Origin: Peptococcaceae bacterium 1198_IL3148
Lineage (GTDB): Bacteria > Bacillota > Desulfotomaculia > Desulfotomaculales > Desulfohalotomaculaceae
DNA: 64,000 nucleotides
Assembly: GCA_036763105.1 (NCBI GenBank)
Contig: JBAIYS010000009.1
Span: 62,001 to 126,000, forward strand
Reading direction: 5' to 3'
Every line of letters starts with the position of its first letter. Within the stretch, counting starts at the first letter, position 1. The notes below the pieces were generated by a model. The model ran no database searches. It saw only the letters and a list, made by a program, of their open reading frames with translations, and had not been told where the DNA came from. Below are positions 8,175 to 17,524 of this stretch, one piece after another. Both the position numbers and the translations under genes were made by a program.

Positions 8175-10073
8175 CTACTTGGCAAGGGTTGTTAAATATA
8201 ATGAAATTTCCGGTATATAGGTGACCAGAAGTAAAACCACCAACATTGCACCTAAAAATGGCAACGCCGTTTTGGCCAAATTGACTATTTTTAAATTTGC
8301 CACACCACTGGCCACAAACAGGTTGACACCAACTGGTGGCGTGATAAAACCAATGGCTAAGTTCACCACCATCATCACACCAAAGTGCACTGGATCTACC
8401 CCCACTTGGGTCACCACCGGTAACAGAATGGGGGTCAAAATTACAATGGCCGCCAACGCTTCCATAAATGTACCCACAATCAGCAACATAATATTGATCA
8501 TCATTAGAATGGCAATCTTGCTTTCTGTTACCCCCAGCAGGAAGGCTGCAATTTTGTTGGGCACTTGCTCAATGGTCATAATGTTACCGAAAATGGTGGC
8601 CATGGCCATTAACACAATTACCACCGCCGAGGTGCTACAGGCTTCCACAAAGCAGGGAACAATATTTTTCAGGTTAATTTCTTTGTAAACAAAGACACCT
8701 ACAATTAAGCCATAGAAGGCAGAAACCGCCGCCGCTTCCGTTGGAGTCATGTAACCGCCGTAAATGCCGCCCAGAATGATTACCGGCACCATTAAAGCCC
8801 ATTTAGCATCCCAAAAGGCTTTACCAAAGGTTTTTAGACTTCTTTGCCGCGCTTCCCCTTTCCAGCCCTTCTTCCGAGCGATGACATAACTGACCAACAT
8901 CAGCACTAAACCCACTAACACACCGGGTATAATACCAGCCATAAACAAATCGCCAACAGAAACCTGGGCCGACACCCCATAAACCACAAAGGGGTTACTG
9001 GGCGGAATCATTACCCCGATGGCACCGCCCGCAGCCACCAATGCCGCTGCGAAATATTTATCGTAACCACGTTTAACCATCGCCGGGATGGTGATGGCGC
9101 CAATGGCCGCCACCGTTGCTGGACCAGAGCCACTGATCATGCCAAAGAACATACAGGTCGCTACGGTGGCCAACGCCATGCCGCCGTATAGCGAACCCAA
9201 CATTTCATCCGCTAAGTTTAGCAGCCTTTCCGATAATCCGCCAACACCCATGAACACACCGGCAGCAATAAAGAACGGGATGGCCATAATGGGGAAACTA
9301 TCGATGGAGGTAAAGGAAAGTTGAGCCACATATTCAATGGGCAGTGTGCCGGCACCAATGATGGTGGCGAGCGCTGATAGTCCCAGAGAAATGGCCACCG
9401 GTACCCCAATCACCAGAAAAAGTACTAAGTAACCAAAAAGCCAGGCTAAGGCAGGTAATTCCAGTCCGATAAAGAGCGGTGCACCGATGACTGCACAAAT
9501 GGCTAGCCCTATACCGGTATCCTTTGGCCCAATTGCTTTAGCTTGAATGACAAAATCTTGAATAATCCGAATGGCCATCAAGCCAAAGCCAACTGGCAAG
9601 ATTAAATAGGGAATATAATATGGTATTTGTAACGCTGCGGTGGTTTGTGGAAACTCAACCATCATTTGCAAGTGATCAATGCCCATAAAAAATATTGCAC
9701 CGGCTAAGGTAAGGAAGCAAACATCCACCACAATCCAGCTGATCTTTTGCCAGCGCGCTGACAATCTGTCATAGACGATGTCCACCCGAATGTTGCTTCT
9801 GTCTTTAATGGCTAGGGGAATGGCCAAGTAAGAGATCCAGATAAAAATGTATCTGGCCAACTCCTCGGTCCATACCGCCCCACCGGTGGTGCCTAACAGT
9901 TCAGTGGCAACATAACGGTAAAAGGTTTGGAAGGTAATAATTAAAATAATTGACAACATCCCGATAAACAGAATGGGTTTTTCTAAGTTATCGTCGATCA
10001 ACTTTAGCCAGCTCTTAGGCTTGGTCTTATCAGTGGGCATTGACGATTTGACTGCTTCTTCACTGGTTGACAA
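8175..10073 (-). CDS. TRAP transporter, fused DctQ-DctM permease
   Basis: 632 residues. Residues 1-190 or so form the small DctQ unit with four membrane segments. The remaining 440 form the large DctM unit, recognisable by PIMAIPFFIAAGVFM, MISGSGPATVAAIGAITIPAM and GGAIGVMIPPSNPFVVYG. Fused QM permeases are common. TRAP systems use a sodium or proton gradient with a periplasmic binding protein to import organic acids, and related systems import isethionate and other sulfonates. It sits 48 bp upstream of islA and 64 bp after dctP, so isethionate is the likely cargo by context. Confidence 0.92.
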   Translation of the reverse strand: MSTSEEAVKSSMPTDKTKPKSWLKLIDDNLEKPILFIGMLSIILIITFQTFYRYVATELLGTTGGAVWTEELARYIFIWISYLAIPLAIKDRSNIRVDIVYDRLSARWQKISWIVVDVCFLTLAGAIFFMGIDHLQMMVEFPQTTAALQIPYYIPYLILPVGFGLMAIRIIQDFVIQAKAIGPKDTGIGLAICAVIGAPLFIGLELPALAWLFGYLVLFLVIGVPVAISLGLSALATIIGAGTLPIEYVAQLSFTSIDSFPIMAIPFFIAAGVFMGVGGLSERLLNLADEMLGSLYGGMALATVATCMFFGMISGSGPATVAAIGAITIPAMVKRGYDKYFAAALVAAGGAIGVMIPPSNPFVVYGVSAQVSVGDLFMAGIIPGVLVGLVLMLVSYVIARKKGWKGEARQRSLKTFGKAFWDAKWALMVPVIILGGIYGGYMTPTEAAAVSAFYGLIVGVFVYKEINLKNIVPCFVEACSTSAVVIVLMAMATIFGNIMTIEQVPNKIAAFLLGVTESKIAILMMINIMLLIVGTFMEALAAIVILTPILLPVVTQVGVDPVHFGVMMVVNLAIGFITPPVGVNLFVASGVANLKIVNLAKTALPFLGAMLVVLLLVTYIPEISLYLTTLAK

Positions 10074-10106
10074 TAAAATCGCCCCCTTTTAAGCAAATTT
10101 GTATCT

Positions 10107-10133
10107 AATTGGGAGGCATAACGCCCCCCAATT
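10107..10133 (-). other. Intercistronic hairpin between dctP and dctQM
   Basis: AATTGGG and CCCAATT flank a short G/C-rich centre between the stop of dctP and the start of dctQM. No long T-tract follows. Hairpins here in transport operons often stabilise the binding-protein mRNA or partly stop transcription, so binding protein exceeds permease. That role is inferred. Confidence 0.45.
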
Positions 10134-10136
10134 GTA

Positions 10137-11180
<1,044 letters not shown>

Positions 11181-11296
11181 TTAGCCTCCTAATTATTTTT
11201 TATATTTAACTGCCATTGATTTTTACCATATTATTTTGTGTTTCACCCCCCATGTATTTGTAATTACTTTCTCACTTTTGTTTGCCATTATATATT

Positions 11297-11311
11297 GCAA
11301 TTACCGTGCCA
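11297..11311 (-). promoter_or_regulatory. Sigma-54 promoter for the TRAP-islAB operon
   Basis: On the minus strand the sequence reads TGGCAC-GGTAA-TTGC, an exact match to the -24/-12 consensus (TGGCAC-N5-TTGC). It lies about 120 bp upstream of dctP and points toward it. A sigma-54 activator gene is divergent and dyad sites lie upstream, so all three parts of a sigma-54 system are present. Confidence 0.88.
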
Positions 11312-11371
11312 ACTTTTATAACCTCTTAAACCGCAATATTGGTAACCATTTTTTATGCAGATTAGTCAGAC

Positions 11372-11498
11372 GTTGCAAAGTTGCAACAACAGAAAAATGT
11401 CAGATGGCGGACCTTTTTCAGGTAGTCAAAACTACGAAGTGGTACAAGTATTCACAATCACCTGTTGCAATTTTACACCAATGTTGCAAAATTACAAC
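11372..11498. promoter_or_regulatory. Three dyad activator sites (UAS)
   Basis: GTTGCAA-AG-TTGCAAC at 11372-11387 is a perfect 7-2-7 inverted repeat. GTTGCAA-AA-TTACAAC at 11483-11498 matches it with one change per dyad. GTTGCAA-TT-TTACACC at 11464-11479 is a weaker copy. They lie about 60 to 190 bp upstream of the -24 box, the usual range for enhancer-binding proteins. They are the probable binding sites of the divergent sigma-54 activator. Two of them also lie close to that activator's start, so it may control itself. Confidence 0.7.
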
Positions 11499-11567
11499 AA
11501 AGCTGTTACAATTTAAATGTTATTGTGATTACTTTCGTTTAATTTCAACTTTTGAGGGGGCTGCGAT

Positions 11568-12956
11568 GTGACTAAACGGATTGAAAATTATTTTGATAAT
11601 CTGTTAGAAGTATTTTCTGACGGCGTTTATATTACAAATGCCAAAGGCAAAACCATCACGGTAAATAGTCTCTATGAAAAACTAACCGGTTTAAAGAAGG
11701 AAGATATTGTCGGCAGATTAGTCACCGAATTGGTAGAAGAACAGGTTTTTAATGTGGTTCTCAACCCGATCATTGTAAAAACAGGCCAACCCCAAACGGC
11801 CATGCAAACCACCAAAGCAGGCCGGCGGGTGCTGCTCAACGGGCATCCCATCTTTGATAAACATGGTAACGTTATCTTTGTGATTACCTTTGTTAGAGAC
11901 GTAACGGTACTTACTCAACTAAGGGATCAAATAGCCAATCAGGCAAGACTAATTGAGAAGTATCACCAGGAGGCCAATGCGTTGCGCAATAAAGGGCATG
12001 ATAATAATGTCATTATTGTCAGTGCCAAAATGGTCAACCTCATGCAGTTGTTAAAAAAAATAGCCAAAACCGATACCACCGCCTTAATTCTGGGAGAAAC
12101 CGGTGTCGGCAAAGACGTATTTGCCCGGCAAATTCACGAAAATAGCCCCCGGGCCAATGGCCCCTTCTTTAAAATTAACTGCGCCACCATTCCTGAGAAC
12201 CTGATTGAATCGGAATTATTTGGTTACGAACCGGGAGCCTTCTCCGGGGCCAGTGCAAAGGGTAAACCCGGTTATTTTGAATTAGCCGACAAGGGCACGC
12301 TATTTTTAGATGAACTGGGGGAACTGCCTTTGGCGATGCAGGCTAAACTGCTGCGGGTTTTGCAGGATCAAGAAATTATGCGGGTGGGGTCCACCAAGGT
12401 GCGGAAAGTAAATGTGCGGATTATTGCCGCCACCAACAGGAATTTAGAGCAATCGGTAAAGGAAGGCAAATTTAGAAGTGACCTTTACTATCGTTTATAT
12501 GTGGCGGTGTTGGACTTGCCGCCGCTGCGGGAGCGCAAAGAGGATATTTTGCCTTTAGTTGACCACTTTTTAAATAAATTTAATACCAAATACCGCAAAA
12601 ACCTATCCTTTTCTGTCGACGCCAGAGAACTTTTATTAAACTACTCTTGGCCCGGCAATGTGCGGCAAATTGAAAACATGATCTTAGGACTAATTGTCAC
12701 CCAAGACAAACAATACTTAGAAGCGGATGATTTACCCTGTAAGGTACGGCAAGAACAACCTAGCGCCAGTATTTCTTTACCAGTCAGTAATTTAGAAAGT
12801 AAATCTTTAAGGAACATTATGGAACAGCTAGAAAAGGATTTACTAAAACAAACGCTGGCAACCCACCACAACAATGTAGCCAAAGCAGCCAAGGCGCTGG
12901 CAGTGGACCGTTCCACCATGTTTAGAAAATTAAAGAAGTATCGGCTGATAAGTTAG
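11568..12956 (+). CDS. Sigma-54-dependent activator, PAS-AAA+-Fis
   Basis: 462 residues starting at GTG (MTKRIENYF) after a GAGGGGG ribosome site. A PAS domain covers about 8-120, then a short coiled coil, then an AAA+ domain with Walker A GETGVGKD (about 176-183), the sigma-54 contact loop reading GAFSGA instead of GAFTGA, and Walker B GTLFLDELGE. The C-terminal Fis-type helix-turn-helix is NNVAKAAKALAVDRSTMFRKL. It is divergent from the isethionate operon, which has a consensus sigma-54 promoter, so it is the probable isethionate-responsive activator. The PAS domain would sense the inducer. The T-to-S change in the loop is conservative and probably tolerated. Confidence 0.92.
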   Translation: MTKRIENYFDNLLEVFSDGVYITNAKGKTITVNSLYEKLTGLKKEDIVGRLVTELVEEQVFNVVLNPIIVKTGQPQTAMQTTKAGRRVLLNGHPIFDKHGNVIFVITFVRDVTVLTQLRDQIANQARLIEKYHQEANALRNKGHDNNVIIVSAKMVNLMQLLKKIAKTDTTALILGETGVGKDVFARQIHENSPRANGPFFKINCATIPENLIESELFGYEPGAFSGASAKGKPGYFELADKGTLFLDELGELPLAMQAKLLRVLQDQEIMRVGSTKVRKVNVRIIAATNRNLEQSVKEGKFRSDLYYRLYVAVLDLPPLRERKEDILPLVDHFLNKFNTKYRKNLSFSVDARELLLNYSWPGNVRQIENMILGLIVTQDKQYLEADDLPCKVRQEQPSASISLPVSNLESKSLRNIMEQLEKDLLKQTLATHHNNVAKAAKALAVDRSTMFRKLKKYRLIS

Positions 12957-12966
12957 ATCATGTCCC

Positions 12967-12990
12967 AGCTTGGCAAACGCCAAGCTTTTC
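12967..12990 (+). terminator. Terminator of the sigma-54 activator gene
   Basis: AGCTTGG and CCAAGCT form a 7-bp stem with a 6-base loop, followed by TTTCT, 11 bp past the stop codon. Confidence 0.7.
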
Positions 12991-13080
12991 TAATGTTTGG
13001 CACAAAAATTGCATCATTATGTATTAAGGGTTAATACTCAGCATGATTCAAACTAATAACTTTACAAGGTTGGTGACAGT

Positions 13081-13839
13081 ATGTATGAATGGTTATTTGC
13101 TGGGTTGATAGTATTTGTGGCTTCGGTGTTACAGTCCGCCGTTGGTTTTGGTTTTGCCATTGTGGGAACACCATTATTGTTATTGGTCTATGATTCCCGG
13201 GAGGTTGTTCAAATAAACAATTTTCTTTCTTTACTTGTAGCAATTATTTTGCTGCCTAAGATTATTAAAGAGGTAGACTATCAATTATTGAAGCGATTTT
13301 TTATCGGTAGTTTATTTGGGGTGCCCTTAGGCTTGCTATTTTTTGCTTACGTCAGTCTGGGTTTGCTGAAAATTACTGTAGGTATACTGGTGAGCTTTAT
13401 CTCCATATTCTTAATTGTTAAATGGTATAAAACCCGCAATTTAAGCGAAGAAGAATTGCAGGATACTGCAAAACCAAGCAGTAAATTTCAAGAGCTATTT
13501 AGCGGTTTACTTTCAGGGGTACTCACCAATGGTGCCGGTTTGCCAGGGATACCATTAGCCATCTATTTTAATGTAAAAAACATTGAAAAAGGAGTTACCC
13601 GGAGCACAACGCTGTCGTTTTTTATCGGTGTTTATGTGATAACCATAATTTCCCAAGCCCTTACCGTCAAAATTGCCGGCACCGTAATTACCACTTCGTT
13701 AATGTTGGTACCCGCATTGTTGATCGGTGTATTTGTAGGCAACATCTTACACTATCGCATTAATCAACGGGTTTTCCAACTGATCATCAATTTAGTGCTG
13801 ATCTTTACCGGCCTATACATGATTGCTAAAACAATTTAA
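13081..13839 (+). CDS. TauE/SafE family sulfite/anion exporter
   Basis: 252 residues, about eight hydrophobic segments, with the TauE/SafE internal repeat: SAVGFGFAIVGTPLLLLVYD in the first half and GAGLPGIPLAIYF in the second. The family exports sulfite, sulfonates and other small anions. It lies just after the isethionate regulator, on the same strand, close to an operon whose lyase makes sulfite, so sulfite export is a reasonable role. The length is normal, and the intact C-terminus (LIFTGLYMIA) is a useful comparison for the broken paralogue at 15.5-16.2 kb. Confidence 0.88.
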   Translation: MYEWLFAGLIVFVASVLQSAVGFGFAIVGTPLLLLVYDSREVVQINNFLSLLVAIILLPKIIKEVDYQLLKRFFIGSLFGVPLGLLFFAYVSLGLLKITVGILVSFISIFLIVKWYKTRNLSEEELQDTAKPSSKFQELFSGLLSGVLTNGAGLPGIPLAIYFNVKNIEKGVTRSTTLSFFIGVYVITIISQALTVKIAGTVITTSLMLVPALLIGVFVGNILHYRINQRVFQLIINLVLIFTGLYMIAKTI

Positions 13840-13848
13840 GAAAAAACC

Positions 13849-13914
13849 AAGACAGGGGGACAGGTCCGTTGTCTTTTCCATCAGAAAAGACAACGGACCC
13901 GTCCCCCTGTCTTC
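13849..13914. repeat. REP/BIME element 1 (long hairpin form)
   Basis: A 66-bp inverted repeat with arms of about 28 bp, each arm carrying the core AAGACAGGGGGAC and the TTGTCTT end. It starts 10 bp after the TauE stop. It is nearly identical to the element at 18993-19057. Where that copy has CCCTTG / CAAGGG, this one has CCGTTG / CAACGG, so both sides of one base pair changed together. Confidence 0.9.
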
Positions 13915-13915
13915 A

Positions 13916-13998
13916 CATGTCCTCGGACAAAATGATTAAACTTTGGGCCATCACCTTGCGACCCACTTCATACTTGTATAAATCCTCACCTTCCTCTT
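13916..13998 (-). pseudogene. Fragment of an asparaginase gene
   Basis: About 82 bp matches the inside of the intact asparaginase gene at about 19181-19263 (75 of 82 positions by my hand count), in the same orientation. It encodes part of the segment holding [20 protein letters not shown] in the intact protein. Nothing of the rest of the gene remains. It begins directly after REP element 1, just as the intact gene ends directly beside the twin REP element, so the two loci share a REP plus asparaginase arrangement. Confidence 0.8.
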
Positions 13999-14112
13999 TC
14001 ATAATTATATTATATTGTATTTAAGTGAAAGCGACAATTAGCTAATGGTATGATTTGAAAAGGTATAGAGGATTGTCATTTTTTAGTATATACTGGTAGA
14101 GGGGGGAGAAAA

Positions 14113-14401
14113 TTGAACATAAATAGACTAAAAGTTTTTATAAAGGTGGCTGAACTAAAAAGTTTTACCAGAGCCGCAGAAGAACTTTACATGACGCAAC
14201 CAGCGACCTCTAAAAATATTAAAATTATTGAAGATTTTTACGGTGATTGCTAGAGATTTATGTTTAGATAGGATACGAACGGTTAACATTAAAAATGTTA
14301 ATTTAAAACATGATATGTACATTTTATATAAAGAGGATAATTTGTCTAAGGCATATAGAAAATTTATAAGATTTTTAAAGGACAACAATAAGGACTTTTA
14401 A
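14113..14401 (+). pseudogene. LysR-family regulator with its middle deleted
   Basis: From a TTG at 14113 after a GGGGGGAG ribosome site, 46 codons give a LysR helix-turn-helix start (VFIKVAELKSFTRAAEEL, then MTQPATSKNIKIIEDFYGDC) and a stop at 14251. In the next frame, without a gap, the sequence gives VIARDLCLDRI and ends KFIRFLKDNNKDF at 14399. That is the typical C-terminus of LysR-type proteins. About 200 middle residues are missing, so this is an internal deletion with a frame change at about 14240. The original regulator may have controlled the sulfur genes beside it, as CysL/CysB-type LysR proteins do. Confidence 0.8.
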
Positions 14402-14412
14402 AAATTTGTTAG

Positions 14413-14458
14413 TAAAGTCGCCTCCTATCTACTACCATTAAATAGGAGGACGACTTTA
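14413..14458 (-). terminator. Terminator downstream of the truncated sat gene
   Basis: TAAAGTCG-C-CTCCTAT pairs with ATAGGAGG-A-CGACTTTA around a short loop, forming a long near-perfect stem 41 bp after the sat stop. It could also end transcription of the LysR remnant from the other side. Confidence 0.65.
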
Positions 14459-14498
14459 CATGTTTATAAGCTTAATTTTCTTCCATCCGTTATTATAA

Positions 14499-15494
14499 TC
14501 AGTTGTTTAGTTTCTTGTAGTACTCAGTAAGGATTTCTAATACTTCTTTACGACCAAACTCAAGCGGTGGCAATTTACCTGCTGCAAACATAGCCCGAAC
14601 CTTAGTACCACTGATGGCAATGCGATCTTCGGGGCCATGTGGGCAACTTTTTTCTGTAGCCATACCCATACACTTCTTGCAGTAATAAGAAGCGGTAACC
14701 TTAATTGGTTGACACAGAATTTCACCAGGCTTAAACTCATCAAACAATTCTTGAGCTTGGTATGGTGTATAGTAACTACCAACACCAGCGTGGTCACGGC
14801 CGATTAGGATGTGACTGCAACCAAAGTTTTGACGGAAGATAGCGTGCAAGATAGCTTCGCTAGGGCCAGCATAGCGCATTTCCATCGGATAAACTTTCAA
14901 TGCTACAGTGGCTGGGTTGAAGTAGTTTTCTAAATGCGCTTGATAGCATTTAAAGCGGACCTCAGCTGGAATATCGCCTGATTTCAGCTTACCTACAATT
15001 GGGTGGATAAACAGACCGTCACAAACTTCGTTACCGATCTTGCACAGGAACTCATGGGAGCGGTGCAAAGGGTTACGGGTTTGGAAAGCTGCCACCGTAC
15101 TCCAACCTTTAGATTCAAAAAGTTCACGGGTTTGTGCTGGGTGTGCATAGTAACCGGCATACTTTTCGTCGTATCCCAATTCACTGAAGGTTACAATGGG
15201 ACCACCAATGTTAACATCGCCTTGGGCCATAACCTTTTGAACGCCGGCGTGTTCTGCATCGTCAGTGAAGAATACAGACTTACATTCTTTTACTTTGTCG
15301 TATTCATATTTATCTTCTACAGTAAGAATACCTACATAAACGTCAGTTTCATCATCAACCAGAGCAACTTCTTGGCCTTCTTTTAGTTCAGCAGCCTGCT
15401 CTTTGGTTACAGAAACAGTAATGGGGATTGGCCATGCCAGACCATTTGCCAAGTGCTTACTTTCTACAACTTCTTGATAGTCAGCCTTGTTCAT
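14499..15494 (-). pseudogene. sat: ATP sulfurylase lacking its N-terminus
   Basis: 331 residues beginning MNKADYQEVVESKHLANGL. In normal dissimilatory-type ATP sulfurylases (about 380-420 residues) this follows some 60 residues ending in an FSPLTGF segment, and those 60 are missing. The catalytic part is whole: QTRNPLHRSHE, GRDHAGVG and a YYCKKCMGM...CPHGPEDR zinc-like motif. The ATG has no ribosome site before it. Read upstream, the frame continues as TSGF, then straight into the C-terminus of the TauE gene, so the break is a fusion point. The enzyme would make APS from sulfate and ATP. It is probably inactive or poorly made. A functional short form is possible but unlikely. Confidence 0.75.
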
Positions 15495-16210
15495 AAAACC
15501 ACTGGTTACAAGCAGGTATGATCCTGTGAAAAAAGAATTACATAAGTTATTCGTCTAAACATTACTTGGTTTACATATTTGAACAACATCTGCCCCAGCA
15601 CTATGCCTAATAAAACCAGGGGCACCGACATCAGCGACGAAGTCCAAACTACTTTAGTAGTTCCATAAAATACTATTTGCATAACCAAACTGACAGTGTA
15701 AATAAAAACATAAAAGGCTAACGTGGTGCTACGCAAAATTGCCTTTTCTGTTCCCACCCCTGTAAAGTAAAGTAATAAAGGTGGCCCAGGCATACCAAGG
15801 CTGGTTGTCAAAAGCCCAGAAATACCCCCTGCCGTAATATCCTTACCTTTGGATTTTTTGATACTGAAATTAAGCATTAATAAAAATGTCAATACCAGAA
15901 TTAGTATGCTGATAACTATTTTTAACATTTGTACATCCGCATAAACAAATACCGCTACCCCTATAGGTGCTCCAATAATACTTCCCTTTACCAAACTAAT
16001 GAGGCGTTCTTTATCAACATCTTGCCATATTTTTGTGATCATAACGAAAGAAATTAAAAGTGAAAGAATGATGTTTATCTGTATTGCATCATGGGCCTCA
16101 TATATTAATAGCAAAAAAGGTGTAGCCATGATAGAGAAACCAAAACCTGTACTCGCCTGTAATATAGAGGCTAAAAATACAATCAGCGAAGAAAGGACCA
16201 ACATTTCCAT
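15495..16210 (-). pseudogene. TauE/SafE exporter, frameshifted at its C-terminus
   Basis: About 235 residues with TauE/SafE motifs (STGFGFSIMATPFLLLIYE; TTSLGMPGPPLLLYF). The frame ends with ITYVILFSQDHTCL and a stop at 15506. One base added to the run of six T at about 15533 would restore ITYVILFFTGSYLLV, which matches the end of the intact TauE at 13.8 kb (LIFTGLYMI). That restored frame runs directly into the ATP sulfurylase frame (VTSGFMNKADY). This is therefore a TauE-Sat join with a later (or erroneous) one-base loss. The ancestral role was anion or sulfite export beside sulfate activation. Confidence 0.75.
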
Positions 16211-16257
16211 GGTAAATCACCACCAAACTATAATAATTTTTTGTTGATAAAACTTAA

Positions 16258-16292
16258 TTGTGCCCGATAGCCTAACATGGTTTCGGGCACAA
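16258..16292 (-). terminator. Terminator of the DASS permease remnant
   Basis: TTGTGCCCGA and TCGGGCACAA form a 10-bp perfect stem with a 15-base loop, 35 bp past the permease stop and before the TauE start. Confidence 0.65.
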
Positions 16293-16326
16293 TCAGTTTG
16301 GGTATAACATTCTTTAGCACATTCTA

Positions 16327-17350
16327 TTACATACCTGGTGGCATGGTGTAAAATGGTAGTTGCAAGATACCTATAGTGATTATAAAGTATATTGCCGTGA
16401 CTATTATAGAAATGCCCGCCAATGCCAGACCATAAGTAAACAATCTCTTAATATTGGCACCAAAACCGGCAACGATGGCCTGGGCACCACTGGCCGATAC
16501 TACTGCAAAACTCCAACTTAATGAAGCACCGGCAATCCATATAAAGGCAACAGCACCATACTCTAGATTATTCCAGTTATGGAAGGCATCCATTATCAGT
16601 GGTACAAGAATACCGGCGGCCGCTGTATCAGATGTAAATTGTGATAAAGTGGTTGATACTGCGCCGATACCGATAATAGCAGGAATTGTACCGCCTTCTA
16701 TTATCGGTTCTAGCCAACTGGCAAATACTCCACTGGCCCCGGTATTTATTAAAACACGACTTAGGGCAATTGCCCCCGGCCATATAAACAGTATCGCTAC
16801 TGGAAAGTGTTTAACTAATGCCGGGATAGAAAGCAACGTCTCTCCCTTTTCCTTTTTAGAAGGGATCATAAACAATATTATCGCAAAGATAAAGAACACT
16901 ATGAGCTGGGTGCAACCATGCAAAGGGCAAGAAATCAACATACAACGGCCGCAAAATAGCTAAAAGAATTATTGATAAAAACCCGAAGCCTAATATTTTT
17001 TCTTCAAAAGTCATGGGGCCCAATTTTTCTAATTCTTGCTTATAAAACTCCTTGCTCCCATGGAATTTTAATTCACTTGGATCAGGTTTCATACCAAAGT
17101 ACATAAACAAAGAACAGGCAATCATCACCAGTAGGGAAATAGGAACCATTCGTAGAGACCAGTCAATGAAAAACACTTCAGTGCCAATATACTCATTAAG
17201 AAAACTCCAAGTAACCAAGGCTTGTCCGCCACCTAATGGTGTTGCCATTCCGCCTATTGAGGCACCCCAAGCAACGGCAATAAGAATATTTGAAGCTGCT
17301 TTACTATCATATCTTTGCTTATGTGTTTTGTATCCTATTTTCTCCCCCCT
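16327..17350 (-). pseudogene. Anion:sodium symporter (DASS/SLC13) remnant
   Basis: Two reading frames together give one permease. The first (to about 16910) carries AVAWGASIGGMATPLGGGQALV, a DASS signature, and then a TFEEKILGF segment. The second begins near VFFIFAIILFMIPSKKEKGE and carries STTLSQFTSDTAAAGILVPL, the second signature. A frame change lies at about 16895-16915. The N-terminal part of about 130 residues is absent: homology starts at YDSKAASNILIAV just after a GGGGGGAG ribosome-like site where no good start codon follows (ATA). The family imports sulfate or dicarboxylates with sodium. Not functional as read. Confidence 0.78.
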
Positions 17351-17468
17351 TAAATTTTAACCACTTAACCTTTACATCAAAATTTTGCACTTATATCCGA
17401 TGTGCCTTAAACCACTACCTAAAAATTATGAATTTTTAAGAAGTATTTTATAGTGGTAGGGGCAATCA

Positions 17469-17497
17469 TTCGGGGACTACAATTAATAGCCCCCGAA
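17469..17497 (-). terminator. Candidate terminator after the sulfotransferase gene
   Basis: TTCGGGG and CCCCGAA form a 7-bp stem around a 15-base AT-rich loop, 28 bp past the sulfotransferase stop. Confidence 0.5.
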
Positions 17498-17524
17498 CTT
17501 TAATTAGTTAATAGTTGTTCTATC

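Noticed and set aside
8221-8688. Plus-strand open frame of 155 codons opposite the TRAP permease
   Set aside because: Mirror of a hydrophobic conserved gene; Thr/Ile-rich translation typical of antisense frames.
11236-11571. Open frame of 111 codons upstream of the sigma-54 activator
   Set aside because: It covers the sigma-54 promoter and all three dyads, has no ribosome site and its translation is low-complexity. Its stop overlapping the GTG start looks accidental.
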